DNA from: Macrothele yani
Lineage: Eukaryota > Arthropoda > Arachnida > Araneae > Macrothelidae
Direction of reading: 5' to 3'
Length of the DNA: 64,000 bases
Assembly: GCA_039090855.1 (NCBI GenBank)
Contig: CM077005.1
Coordinates: forward strand, 79,418,607 to 79,482,606
In this document: in pieces, positions 10,284-22,091 of the stretch
Layout of the letters: each line of letters starts with the position of its first letter
Numbering within the stretch: the stretch's first letter is position 1
Program-made: the position numbers and the translations under genes
The notes under the pieces: generated by a model
Database searches by the model: none
What the model saw: only the letters and a program-made list of their open reading frames with translations
Told to the model about the DNA's origin: nothing

Positions 10284-10678
10284 TCAGATGCAGGAATTTG
10301 GAACCGCACACGGTTTATAAAATACACTAGTGTGTAAATATTCATTTTCTGATCTGTGCAGAATAACGTCAATATACGATAATTTACTTGCATTTTCGAG
10401 TTCCATGGTGATGTTGATAGAGGTATGTATTCCGTTAATCCTTCTCAGATAAGAGTCTAGTGAATTTCTAACATAAGGCCAGACGAAAAATATGTCATTT
10501 GCATACCTGTACCATGTTGAAGGTATTGGTCCAGGGTAATTTAGAATTTTATTCTCGAGAAGACGCAGTACTGCTTCTGCAAGAACCGCAGACAGGGGAG
10601 AAACCATAGGTGCGCCTACGGTTTGCTTGTAAATTTTTCCTGGGAATGTGAAAAAGCTGACATTTTTCGCTAGGTTTG
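10284..10678 (-). pseudogene. PLE copy 1 reverse transcriptase with mutated catalytic box
   Basis: Motif B reads GAPMVSPLSAVLAEA (a G-to-V change against GAPMGSPLS style). Motif C reads YRYANDIFFVW: the second acidic position of the YADD box is Asn (codon at 10497-10499), while copy 2 has YADD. Since the two aspartates bind the catalytic metal ions, this RT cannot be active. The part upstream of motif B, including motif A, is missing because the copy stops at 10678. Confidence 0.85.
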
Positions 10679-11419
10679 GATTCCCTGTAAGACCTATTGT
10701 GGGAAAACGAGGATCGTCCACGTACTTCACAGAAAAGAAGTTGGGTGTTTTCCTGAAAGAATTCCTGCCGAACTCAGATTACGTACTAAACAGCTCATTT
10801 GACTTCATTAAGAAAGCTGTCTCAATAAATATACAAAGCACTGATATCATGGGAAGTTTTGATGCCATCTACCTGTATCCATCAATTCCTGTAGAGGAAG
10901 CAAAGTCAAAAATTATGGAATCCGTAAGAAGCTCAAAAAAATTCCCCTAGGAAACGATTGATGCCATTAATAGTATACTAAACCTAGCGACAAATTGCAA
11001 CTTTTTCACACTCCTCGGAAAAATTTACAAGCAAACCGTAGGCGCACCAATGGGCTCTCATCTGTTGGCGGTTCTTGCAGAAGCTGCGTCTTCTCGAGAA
11101 TAAAATTCTAAATTTCCCTGGACCAATACCTTCAACATGGTACAGGTATGCAGATGACATATACTTCGTCTGGCCTCATGGTAGAAATTCACTACACTTT
11201 TTTCTGAGAAGGATTAACGGAATACATACCTTTATCAACTTCACCATGGAACTCGGAAATGCAAGTAAATTACTGTATCTTGACGTTATTCTGCACAGAT
11301 CAGAAAATGAATATTTACACACTAGTGTATTTTATAAACCGTGTGCGGTTCCAAATTTTCCTGCATCTGACACATTTTCACCTTGGGAATATATACCAGC
11401 GTATTTCAATCCCGTCTAA
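10679..11419 (+). pseudogene. PLE copy 2 reverse transcriptase
   Basis: The first block has RPIVGKRGS, then MGSFDAIYLYPSIP (motif A with its catalytic Asp), ending at a stop near 10950. After it, another stretch gives KIYKQTVGAPMG (motif B), then a frameshift near 11085. The frame 11075-11419 holds STWYRYADDIYFVW (motif C intact), followed by LHRSENEYLHTSVFYKP, a conserved PLE block. Catalytic residues are intact but the frame is not, so no full RT can be made. Confidence 0.85.
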
Positions 11420-11554
11420 GAAGAACAATCCAGTTTTCCTCAGATAATGAAGCCAAAGAAATAGAAATTAGAAACATTTTTAATCAAGCAGCATCTGCTG
11501 GTTTTAGGAGAGAACTCATAACTTTGATCCTTGATAAAGTAAAGAACCGCATTA

Positions 11555-12046
11555 ATGCACCGATCGCAAGCATCACTAGACTTTATAGGATACCTACAAC
11601 ACATACCCGGCTTCGCATTTGTTATAAAAAATGGCTTAAAGAAACTAGGAATGGATATCGGTATAAAAACAACTACCTCAGTTGTGGATATGCTCTCCCC
11701 CATGAGAGAAGTTTGCCTTGATCAGAAAATTGGTGTTTACTCCATTCCACTAGAATATCCCGACGGAACGCAAAAGTGCTACATAGGGATGACAAAAAGA
11801 TCATTTGGTACCAGAATCACGGAGCACAAAAGGAACGTGAGAAACGAGGCCCTCAACTCTGCCCTCTCTAGAGAAGTTTGCCTAAGAAAGGCAATACCAC
11901 AATGGACAAGTTATAAACAGATAGCACCATACACCACTGACTATGAGACCGCCTATAGAGAATCAGTTGACATCCTCACAACGACTTCCGCATGTAACGA
12001 TACTGTTTCCTGTGACTTGCACCCTCTGTGGACGGATTTCTTGTAA
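11555..12046 (+). pseudogene. PLE copy 2 GIY-YIG endonuclease
   Basis: A 163-codon frame contains IGVYSIPLEYPDGTQKCYIG, then TKRSFGTRITEHKRN and a CLRKAIPQW block, ending with LWTDFL and a stop. It is the longest intact PLE domain here. It is separated from the RT by frame changes around 11400-11550, so it would not be made as the usual RT-EN fusion. Catalytic Tyr, Arg and His/Glu positions of the GIY-YIG fold appear present. Confidence 0.85.
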
Positions 12047-12220
12047 AGTTAAAACCGAATTTTCATTACGTTTTGTTTTTTTTCCTTTGTTGACATTTCG
12101 TCTCACGCTTTTCCCGTTCTTAACAATGTGAACTAAACTCAATGTAAGTATATGTATGTATATTTTCAAATATTAACGATCAATGTTTGATTCTCTCTGC
12201 ATTAGTTAGATATTAATCAG

Positions 12221-12257
12221 CCTTGACAGAGCCACACGTTTGTGCGCGAAAGCTCGG
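12221..12257 (+). ncRNA. Hammerhead-like conserved structure in PLE copy 2
   Basis: The same layout as in copy 1: CTTGACAGAGC, CACA/TGTG stem with CGTT loop, then GCGAAAGC. One core base differs from copy 1. Confidence 0.35.
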
Positions 12258-12315
12258 CCATACTAACTTGTTTTCCTACAGCAATAAAAAACCTACGGAT
12301 TTGTTTTTAACCTTA

Positions 12316-13846
12316 ACGCAAGTTTTATCAACAAAGAAATTTATTAAACATTGAATAAATTCATTTGCCGTTAAGAACCATGATTGGCTTGGAACAATAA
12401 TTTTTGGATTTGAATGATTGCTCTTCATAGTCAGTGTATATTCTCAGAGGAGCCGCAGACTCGTGGTTGGGAAATTTACAGCAAAAATGGGGGTGTCTGC
12501 CGATGAAAGTTTTGCAAGCGCGCGTTTCTCCGACAGAGTCTAAGATAAGGAGACCCTCAGGCATGTGTAACCATCACTCCCTAATAGTAACTCGCTAACA
12601 CTTAACTTCCGCCGTGATTGGAAAGTTTTTAAACCGGTAGTCACTGCGTAGAGAGCCCTTGATATAAACAGATTTACGTATACTACTTAGAATTCTTCCT
12701 TACTTTGCAATCAGGGTGTCCCATCCAGTATTTCGGTTTCCCAGCATGAAAAGCGCCATGATGTGTACAATCCGAAACTAAAGCTAACCTGGGAATCAAT
12801 TCCTTTTAATCCAGGAAGTTTGTTAGGAAGTAGCTAAGCATATAGGCAAACTGCTCATAATCTGTTTATCCAGATAATTCCCACTGGGCAGGAATGCAAA
12901 GAAATATGTTCTGGTAAACAGAAAGCGCGAGATCATGATTCATTCAGATGGATAGGACAGTTCATTATGCAAAGAATATATGCGAATAGTGTCTTTGTCA
13001 CCAGGTATCCTTCCATAATCCTTGTACATTCCCTGAATGTCAATTAAAGAAAATAGAATATGTTAATTGGTAATAAAAAAAGAACGTTTTCAATGCCTTA
13101 AATTGTTCTTGTATTAGTCTTCCGATTCAAAATCTCGAGAAGAAGAAACAACTGTACTAGTGATTTCCAAATTGGCTGAGTAAGCAAAGAGGAAATGAAT
13201 GATTTGTCGAAAAATATTTGCAACGGTACATTATAAGTTATTAATTCTGTGATATCTTTAAGTCCCTCTGATTCAAAGGACTACCCTTTTTTTTATCACA
13301 TATGTAGTATTTATTGAGCCTAGGGAAGAGAAAAGTGATAAATCTTTCTTTTTGATTGTATAAGTTGCCTTTTTTTACGTATTTTAAGATCGTTTTTGAA
13401 ATTTTCTTATATGAAAACAGTTTTTGCTAGTATGGAGGATATTGCCCAATAGTTTTAATACATCTTTTTGCTCACTAAGGGACTTTGTACTAGTAATTTC
13501 AAGGTTGCTCCCTTCTTTTTTCTTTCAGATTTATAGTTGTTTTCTTGGTGACGTTATGGCTTTATGAATATACTAAGAACCGTTTTCACAAGCATATTTA
13601 TCTCTCCTATTTTCAATTTTTTTATATTCTACATGTGTGTGAAAGCACACGTTCGCAAGTTGATGCTTCCATCAAAAGAAATGAATTTAACACCAAATGT
13701 GAGGGTGTTCATAATGGGGATATGTACGATGGGCGCTTCGCTCTATATTGCTTCCAGTAAAAGGCGATTATTTTCCTCCGCAGCATGGATAATTATTGTT
13801 ATAATACACGTTCTCTACTTGAAAATTAAATAAATAAATATATGAA

Positions 13847-13885
<39 letters not shown>

Positions 13886-14799
13886 AGGCAAAACTATCAA
13901 TGTACTTTCTAAAGTAGAAGAATTTTGACTGAAACGTTCTTGCTCGAGTCACTATGATAACAGGTCCATAAAAGATTATTCGAATTTTATAGAAAGGTAT
14001 ATCACCTGTCATGCATATGGACCATTTTCTTTTCGAAATTGTTGACCACAAGATGACTGTAAATATAAATGCCAAAGAAATAGTTCTGCACAGATGCAGA
14101 AAAGGGAATGCTTTAAATTGGGAGTTGAAATGATAGTGAAGTTTGGCTACAGTAATTTATTAAAACCGATTATAAAGTTCTGATAAAAACCGCGAAAGTC
14201 GTAATCATTAATTAGATTCATTATTGAAATAATCGGAGAATCAATAAAGATCACTGTGTCTTAGGACATTTGTGGAACTTAAATGTATTTTTTCGTTTCT
14301 TTTTCTTCCAGCGTCGAATCTTCATTGGGCAGGCCTCTCTGTCTTGGACCCTTTTAAATTCGAATCTTACGAGGCTCACTGAACAGTGTACATTAAATTG
14401 ATTATTTGGAATAAGTCGCAAAATCCAAGATGGATGTGCTTCTAAGTTCGAATCATTATCCTCACGTGCTGTCATTTATACCTTGATTGTAATTTTGATA
14501 GTAATGATTCTCGGATCTCGACGTTTGCAGCACTGATGAAACATAACTTGTTTTCTGAACCATGTCCTGGCAGAATTATTTCCTGTAGCTCACTGCACGT
14601 TCCCTCGTTTTCGTTTTTCGAAGAAAATGTTTGTTATCATGCCATTTCCGCCCATCTCGAACGTTAAATACCCATGCCAGCATCCCGATTTCCTATTTCT
14701 TAAATCACTTTCACCCCTTCTACTCTGAGTTATGCCGATTACATATTTCTTAGTTTTCCATGGCGAAAGGCTTTAAAAGTTGTTTGCGAGGCCGAAGGG
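12316..14799. other. No gene seen; one microsatellite
   Basis: Several short overlapping open frames match nothing recognisable. The only clear structure is the (AAAT)n run at 13829-13886. Confidence 0.5.
13829..13886. repeat. (AAAT)n microsatellite
   Basis: About 14 units of AAAT/AATA, slightly imperfect at the left end. Confidence 0.97.
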
Positions 14800-15010
14800 G
14801 AGAAAACATTTACGACCCCATGAGCATTTATGTCTGTAAAGTGATGACCGTCCCTAATTTAGAAACACTGGTTTTAGGAAAGAGAAAATTCAGCGCATGG
14901 AGAAAAAACACAACATCCATGTTTTGCAACGGAATTCGAAATTAAACCCTGTAGTACGAGAAGTCAGAAACCCACGACCAGAAGATTCGGCTACTGGGAA
15001 ACTATTCGGT
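14800..15010 (-). mobile_element. tRNA-derived SINE, strongly decayed copy
   Basis: CCGTCCCTAATTTAG, ACACTGGTTTTAGG, ACAACATCCATG and CGGAATTCGAA appear in the same order and spacing as in the good SINE copy at 43179. The B-box region is still visible, and the palindrome half CCCTAATTTAG persists. No TSD visible. Confidence 0.6.
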
Positions 15011-16463
15011 TTCGTTTTTGTGCCCTCCCTATGTTCACAGGGTTCAAAGGAGTACATAAAGGAGACTATGTATTTCTTTTAACCTCATAAGCACAGAGAT
15101 TTGTCTTTCTTCAAACATAAATGTGGTATCTATTTCATGAATCTCCACCACTTCTGCTCCAGATCAAGCAAATGTAAATTAAGAAAATATGAACTTCTTT
15201 CAGCTTTGCACGCTGTTGGAACTAAATTTAAAAAAATGGCTTACATTTCTAATAATGTATATCCTATATGTATATCTTTCTAATGATGTATATCCATAAG
15301 AAAGTTTAAGTGTTTCTTGACACTTTCTACTGTTTCCGGTGATTAATTCAATATGTAAATGAGCAGTTAGAGAATGTGCGAAAGAACTGCTTAATAAAAT
15401 GGTGTCAAGAAAGATCGTGACAAAACGAAACTTAAAAGAATAATATTTTACTGGCCTTTCGTTTCTTAAAATATCTCTCAGAATACCGCGCAACATGCTT
15501 CAACAACAAAATACGTGACTGCTGCAGAAATTGAAGACAAGAGTGTTCTGATTTAGCTATGACTTTGCAGCTTTTAAACGAGCTTTGTTGACTGAGGTGG
15601 ATTTCGCGACAACCAGACGTTTGAAACGGGGTCATGGGATTCAGCCATGAATATGCGACGCGCAAAATATGCAAATATGAGAAGCCTTACCGTTCTTTTC
15701 CGAGAACAAACGAAATTCGAAATGTGGGCGTAGGTAACAAAATACATGTTGATGTGCTACATTTCAAACACAGCGGATGATTCTTTTGTAACCGTTTTGC
15801 AAAAGAACGTCGTTACACCCGGAATTGTAATAAAAAACACTGAAATTGGGACTCTCTTCTGCTGGGGAGATGTTTGCTTGAAAAATCTGTTACTACGGCA
15901 CAAAGATAAGACCTTCAAATCATTCGTATATTTCCATGGCTAGGGAAAAACAGAAAGAAAAGATGTATTTAATCGCAGAGAGAAGCAGAATGATGAGTTT
16001 TGTTTACGTATCGTGAACATATAAGAATAAAGGAAAGTTGTGAGATAGAGATGGGTAAAAGACCAAATTAAATACGTGCAGAAATTTTACCAAACCCACG
16101 ATTATTTTCCATTTCTCAAATAAATTTCTTTTAACCATCAAAGTAAAAAAGAAAGGAAAAAAAGAATAAAAAGTCCCACGCTAACATTTTGCATTATATA
16201 TCTCCTGTTCATATAAATGTGTGTATTTAATTAATTTTAAAGGGAGCGCTTCGGAAAAAGGTTCATTGCAACTCTAAATAAAAGTTCACGATATTTCTAA
16301 TTAAAAGATAAAACACATCGGTGGGTAACAGAACACTAAACCATCAGAATTCACGGATTCCAAATAAATTTTGGTTAAAATAATTTTTTTTTAGAAAAAA
16401 AAAATGAAAAAGAGAAATCAATTTTTATTTTAAAATCCTGGTAACGAGTGCTTTCTGTGCTTC
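15011..16463. other. No gene seen
   Basis: AT-rich; the open frames at 15200-15496 and 15432-15674 (minus) are not recognisable. Confidence 0.5.
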
Positions 16464-16474
16464 GCATATTAAGA

Positions 16475-16691
16475 TTTTTTTTTGTTTGGGGGTTTAACGA
16501 CCACCTGGAGCAACTCAGTGGGCTATAAGCAGTCCCACGTCCCTAATTTAGGGTCACTGGTTGAAGGAAATGAAGAAAGCCAGTGTCATAAGACAAACGC
16601 GATATCCATGCCTCACACGGATTCGAATCAGAACCCATCTCGGACGAACGGTCAGAAGCCAGCGCTCAGACCACTGAGCCAGCGGAGCCAA
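16475..16691 (-). mobile_element. tRNA-derived SINE
   Basis: The poly-T at the left (poly-A tail on minus), the body with CCCTAATTTAGGGTCACTGG and the tRNA head with GATTCGAATC (B box) follow the family order. Flanks CATATTAAGAT (16464-16474) and CATATTGATAT (16692-16702) look like an old 11-bp TSD with three mismatches. Confidence 0.85.
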
Positions 16692-16702
16692 CATATTGAT
16701 AT

Positions 16703-17035
16703 CTCCGATATTTTTCTTCCATGATAATATTTTGCTGGAATTGAAAGCTGACATCGAGTCATAGCCACTCCGAGTAAACCACTGTGAACTGTTCTGCTGC
16801 AGAATTAACACAACATTAGAGTAATTACCACAAAAATTAACGGTTGTAACATTCACTGTCCATACCTTTTGGCATACATTTATCGAAGTGCTTTATGTTT
16901 TAAATTCGATGTTTATTTCTTGAGTCCTACTATCGGTTATGTTACCTAAAAACAACCTAAAAGTTTGGACAATTTCTAGTTTTGTACGAATCTTGAAAAT
17001 ATTCATAATCAGATATTGTACTTTTTATCCTTTAT
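16703..17035. other. No gene seen
   Basis: Featureless AT-rich sequence between the SINE and the decayed satellite. Confidence 0.5.
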
Positions 17036-18060
17036 TTATTTATTTATTTGTTTTTTTTTATTTAGGTTATCTATTTGCAATAATAAAATGACACATTTAT
17101 TTGTCAAAATGAAAGTGATATAATGAACTGTTTCATGAGAGTGGATTGTACTCAGTACAGAAAGGAATTTTTTCATTAGGAATTTAAGAAGCTTAAGTAA
17201 AATTGCAAGTAAAAATATAAACTTACGCTCACTCGTGGCAGAACTTTGCGTTATGAAAACGTAGATAACATATGCAAAATGTTTCTTATAGTGGAGATTT
17301 TTCAAATCGGACTCCAAGAAGCAGTGGTAAGGAGGGAAATATAAGTACGTCCCCAGTGAGAAAACTGCATGTTATTTAAAACAGAGAATGTGCTCGAAAA
17401 GTTCTGCACAAGGAGTTCGACAAAAAAAAAAAAAAAAAAACCCAGAAGTTTCAATCTGATTTTGATAAGAGCAGACGCAGTTGATAAGAGCATACAGAAA
17501 AAAAAAAAAGATCTCTCGAAATGAGCCTTTCAGCAGAAATGATACTGAGGAAGACAGAATATACATTTACGACCCTAACAGGAAACAGAACATTGTTTGA
17601 AGTCATCATAGTGAATGGCTATAGTACAAAAATATTTTTTTCAAACGAATTTTCAGAAGCAGCAAATTCGTTGTAAATGGAAATACATACAAACGCTCAC
17701 GAATGGCAAGACTGTTCGTTATGAAAAGCAGAAAATGTATGTAAAAAGTTCTTCATTCTGGAATAATGTGCTAGGCAAAAAGAATTTTTCAAAGAGGTCT
17801 TTTGGAAGCAGACATAGCGAGGAAAATAGAAAAGGAACTGCGCATTATATGAGGTCGAAAATGTTTGCAAAATAACCTTCGTAATAAAAGAGAATAAAAA
17901 TATGACAAAAGTCAATAATATTTGCATTTATGCCCCATAGCGGCGAGAATGTGCCTTGGAAAATGTCCAATAGGTATGGATAATATTTATCTTTAGCAAA
18001 AACATAATTTTTCAAATGGAGCTAATATATGCTACCCCCGGACAGATGAACAAATTGATG
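17036..18060 (-). repeat. Second, decayed array of the CTCF-motif satellite, inverted
   Basis: On the minus strand the blocks GGAGTCCGATTTGAAAAATC and CTTCTGAAAA-type boxes recur, each with a degraded GC motif: about 17926-17943 (CCGCTATGGGGCATAAAT), 17689-17706, 17566-17584 (GTTAGGGTCGTAAATG), 17343-17360 (CACTGGGGACGTACTT) and 17221-17238 (CCACGAGTGAGCGTAAGT). Spacing is about 120 bp or its double. At the right edge (18029-18060) lies a TTTGTTCATCTGTCC-like head resembling positions 20-45 of the window. Confidence 0.65.
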
Positions 18061-18375
18061 CTATAAGCACGTTTTTATTTATTTATTTCAAAAGACACGC
18101 AAAAAAACAATGAACAATCTCTTTAAAAAGATATTTTCCTTGCGCTAACTCTAATGAAATGAGTTTAACAGCAGAAAGGCTGCTTACCAGCGTCTTATAC
18201 GTATCTATTCGGCTAAAATAAACCACACATATGTCCACGCGCACATGCTCGTATGCAAGCGCAAGGAAAATATCTTTTTAAAGAGATTGTTCATTGTTTT
18301 TTTGCGTGTCTTTTGAAAGAAATAAAAAAAAACGTGCTTATAGCATCAATTTGTCCATCTGTCCGGGGGTAGCAT
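18029..18375. repeat. Foldback: 117-bp inverted arms, 113-bp spacer
   Basis: Arms 18029-18145 and 18259-18375 are nearly identical in inverted orientation, from ATGCTACCCCCGGACAGATG to CCTTGCGC. The left arm includes the head of the decayed satellite array. The spacer (18146-18258) does not pair. Confidence 0.93.
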
Positions 18376-19237
18376 AGATGATGTACGCCGGAATGAAAGC
18401 AACAAGTCCAGCAACAATTTTTTGGTGGAGCGGAAATCACGTTTGAAGTTTGTGGATGCTCCCCACTTATGCATACAGTCAACGCGACTGCATCATTTAA
18501 GGAAATGAATTTAAAAAAAATAAAAAAGAATGCCGGAATAATCGGTATCTCTAAACGGAACTGGTACCAACTATCATCATCAACAATGAACAAAACAAAT
18601 GAAAAAGAAAGAAAGGAGTCTTTGCGGGATAAGTAATGACGAATTCGTGCTTCTCTTGTGACGAAAGAGCCAAGTAATTCTATTTGGTTGTTTTAGGTGC
18701 TGCAAATAACCCCATTCACTTCCACAGAGCACAGATCAGCACGCAAAGAAATCGAGAGGTCTCATAACAGGGGCATTGATTACAAGGCTGCAGCAATGTT
18801 AACCCCCCCCGACTCAAAACACACACTTCACGGGGAAAGCGAAACTGTAATCCCTCATTTCGAAAAACTCATGCTGAGGTAAAAACCCATTGCTCTGACA
18901 AATATTGCTGTCACTTAAAAAATGCGAACTTTTTTTAAAGGGTGTTTTAAAGACTCAAGGTAAATTTCGGGACTGCCCTCTCTCTGCCAAGTCTACCAAA
19001 TGCGCCCAAGTTGGGTACCAGTTTTTTATTAGATTATTATGATTACATAATGATTGATCAGTTCATTAATACTTCCTTCATTCAAATTGGACGAATCGTG
19101 GACTCGGGCAGCTCGATGAATGAGCTTTTAAGTTTAAGTCTCGTTTCACAACGCAATATGTATGCACGCCCTGCTGACATTAATTCGGGGCATACTCCTT
19201 TAGGATGGGTGGGGGCACACATGGTTGAACCATCTCT
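18376..19237. other. No gene seen
   Basis: A 100-codon minus frame overlaps the foldback arm and is not recognisable. The 61- and 141-codon plus frames at 18697 and 19011 are not supported; the second runs into RTE sequence read backwards. Confidence 0.5.
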
Positions 19238-22090
19238 TCATCATCATCATCATTGTCAACCATTATCAACCATTATCAATCCACTGCTGGACGAAGGTCT
19301 CCCCAAGTTTCCTCCACAACGGTCTGTCTTGTGCCAGTCTCCTCCATGTCACCCCTGCATACTTTCGAATTTCATCCACCCATCTCCCACGTGGTCTTCT
19401 TCTGGGTCTTTTCCTGTCCCTTGGGATCCAATCTAAAATTTCGGCTGTCCATCGATGATCTGTCCTTCTGGCAGTATGTCCAGCCCATTGCCATTTCAGG
19501 GATTTAACTCTGATCATGATGTCTTCCACTCTTGTCATTTTTCGGATCCACGAGTTTCTCTTCTTATCTCTCCTGGTTACACCAAGTATGCACCTCTCCA
19601 TGCTTCTTTGAGTTGTCTGCAGCCTTTGTATGTCTCTTTTAGTTAAGGTCCACGTCTCTGCACCATACGTAAGCACTGGAAGGATGCATTGATCAAACAC
19701 TTTTCTTTTAAGACATAGTGGCATATTGCTCTTGAAAATTATGCTGTTTCTTCCAAAAGCTCTCCAGGCAAGTTTTGTACGCCGATTTATTTCTTCATCA
19801 ATGTGACCCTCACTTGATATCTGCTGTCCAAGATAAACGTACGTGTCTGTTATCTCCAGCTTTTCTACATCAATCGATTAATCTTCATTTCTTGTAAAAG
19901 TATTGTACATCACTTTTGTCTTCTGAAAGTTCATTTTTAATCCCACTTCTTTACTCTTGTCAGCTGGTTCCTGGATCATACTCTGCAGCTCTGATGGGGT
20001 ACTTGCAAAAATTATTATGTCATCAGCAAAACGAAGGTGGGTTAGATAATCTCCATTAATCTTTATCCCATTGTTTTCCCAGTTAAGTGATTGAAAGACA
20101 TTTTCCAATATGGCAGTAAAGAGCTTCGGAGATATGGTGTCACCTTGTCTCACTCCCTTTCCAATTTTTACGTGTGTTGTATTTTCAAACAGCCGAATCT
20201 TTGCACTTGCATTTTCATAGATGTTATTAATAATATTAATGTATGCATCTTCAATACCGCAGGTTTTCAGAGCCATTGTAACTGCTGATGGTTTCACCGA
20301 ATCAAAGGCTTTTTCATAATCGATAAAAGCCATGCACAATGGAAGTTCATATTCCCTCGCTCTTTCAATTAGTTCTCTCAGTACGTGGATATGATCTATT
20401 GTGCTGTAGCCACTCCTGAATCCAGCTTGTTCTCTCGGTTGAGCCATATCCAGTGTTACCTTCAAGCGGTGTGAAAGAACTTTAGTGAAGATTTCATAAA
20501 CTACTGATAGGAGGCTGATAGGTCTGTAGTTTCCGAGATCCTCAATGTCACCTTTCTTATGTAGCAGGATCATTGTAGCGGTGTTCCAATCCGCAGGAAT
20601 CTTTCCTTCATTAAGGCATCGGGTGAAAATTTGGGCGAGTACTGTTTCGATTTCTCCACTTGCTTCTTGTATGATGTCTACAGTAATTCCATCTTCTCCT
20701 GGAGCTTTTCCCCGCTTCATGTTCTTGATTGCATGTGCAACTTCTGCTGGAAGGACTGGAGGAACTCTGGTACTGGTATCTTTCATGACGTCTGGAGTGC
20801 ATGTATCATCCCTTTCATATAATTTGGAGTAGAAATCTTTCACTCTTGTCAAAATTTCGCCTCTATTTCTTGTTACAGAACCATCTTCTTTTCTCAGTGC
20901 CATAATCTGTTTTCTTCCCTTACTGAGATGTCCCTTTGCTATCTTTAGGCTTTGGTTGTTTTCAATTGCTTTCCTCACTAGTTCACAGTTGAATTTTCTT
21001 ACGTCTTCAGTGATACTTTTTCTTACTGTCTTGCATAGCTCTATATATTCCACTTTGGAAGTCACATCTTCTTTAGTTGTCCTCATCTCTCTTCTTTTTT
21101 GCATCAACATTTTCGTTTTTCCTGATAATTTATTTACATGCAACTTGTTCTTAGACCCAGCTAATTTTGTTGCTGTTTCCATAAGAGCTTTGGTTACTGT
21201 TCTGTTAACTTCAGAGATGTCCACTTCTTCCGACGTTAGGCCTTCTAAAGCAGAGAACCTGTTCTTCAGTTCCAACTTGAAGGTATTATGGTGTTTTTTA
21301 AGGTTGGTTATGTCAATAGATTTTGTTTGTCTTATGAGCTTGCCACGTTCAAGTTTAGTGTTGAGGTGCATCTTACATCTCACCAATCTATGGTCACTAC
21401 CTGTGTTGAACTTGTTTAGCACACTGCAGTCTTCTATGACGAATTTTTTGTTACACATAATAAAATCAATTTCACTTGTCGTCCCATTTGGATGTCTCCA
21501 TGTCCATTTCCTGTGTGGCTTTTTCTTGAAGAAGGAGTTCAAGATGAAAAACCCTTCTGCCTCTGCAAACTCAACGAGAGTATTTCCACGCTGGTTTCTG
21601 TTGCCGTGACCGAATTTACCTACTGAAGTTTCATTCTGTTGCCGTTGCCCTATTTTTGCATTGAAATCTCCCATAATTATTTTCAAGTGCTGCTTACCTT
21701 TATTATTTAGATGACAAATTTCCTCATAAAATTCTTCAATTTCTTCTTCAGGATGACTTGTGGTGGGTGCATAAGTTTGAATAATCTGAGCCTGGTATCT
21801 TTTCGAGAGTTGGATAACAAGTCGTGCAGCTCTGTCAGAGGAACTTTCAACTTCTACAACTTTATCCTTCAGTTTCTTGTTTATTATAAATCCAACACCA
21901 CTAGTTCTGCCAGTATCTGTCCCACGATAGTAGAAGAGATGTCCACTTTTCAGTTCGATGAGATCTTCTCCTTTTCTCCTTACCTCACTTAGCCCCACGA
22001 TGTCCCACTTGATCCTTTGTAGTTCCTCTTCCAATTCAAGAAGCCTTGAATCAGAAGATAGGGAGCGTCCATTATACGTAGCCAAGGTCA
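19238..22090 (-). mobile_element. RTE-type LINE copy 1, nearly intact coding region
   Basis: The minus strand runs from a truncated 5' end at 22090, where similarity to copy 3 stops, to a 3' tail of (ATG)n triplets at 19238-19254. Short tandem-repeat tails are a hallmark of RTE elements. Near the tail a 10-bp block is duplicated compared with copies 2 and 3. No convincing TSD was found, although TTAGGATRGG occurs near both ends (19198 and 22091). Confidence 0.92.
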
Positions 22091-22091
22091 T
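19878..22091 (-). pseudogene. RTE endonuclease/reverse transcriptase, one nonsense mutation
   Basis: The frame of 737 codons begins in an APE-type endonuclease: LSEVRRKGE at about residue 38 (metal-binding Glu), YAPTTSHPEEE, IMGDFNAKIG, EIDFIM and SDHRLVRCKM near residue 240. The RT follows: NYRPISLL (about 525), AFIDYEKAFDSV (motif A), GVRQGDTISPKLF (motif B) and LRFADDIIIFA (motif C). It stops at TAA 19878-19880, a one-base change from the TTA Leu codon seen in copy 3. The same frame then continues open to 19266, ending in the typical RTE C-terminus (WIPRDRKRPRRRP, WQWAGHTARR). Such proteins are often mislabelled 'craniofacial development protein 2-like'. Confidence 0.92.

Larger units (their letters stand above)
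9290..10678 (-). mobile_element. Penelope-like element copy 1 (inverted partner)
   Basis: The minus strand carries the second half of a PLE: RT from just before motif B, a linker, a GIY-YIG endonuclease, then a 3' segment ending near 9290. It is 5'-truncated at 10678, where the plus-strand copy 2 begins at the next base. The two copies match over the entire shared length, including the 3' segment (CCTACGGATTTGTT near each far end), giving an inverted repeat with arms of about 1.4 kb. Confidence 0.85.
10679..12315 (+). mobile_element. Penelope-like element copy 2
   Basis: Plus-strand PLE running from RT (GFPVRPIVG block) through GIY-YIG to a 3' segment that ends near 12315 and matches copy 1. 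It starts immediately after copy 1 and extends about 300 bp further 5'. The terminal, telomerase-like N-part is absent, so the copy is 5'-truncated. Two or more frame breaks separate RT motif A, RT motifs B/C and the endonuclease. Confidence 0.85.

Noticed and set aside
20545..21992. Long plus-strand frames (up to 217 codons)
   Set aside because: Antisense shadows of the RTE coding frame; the same shadows recur in copy 3.
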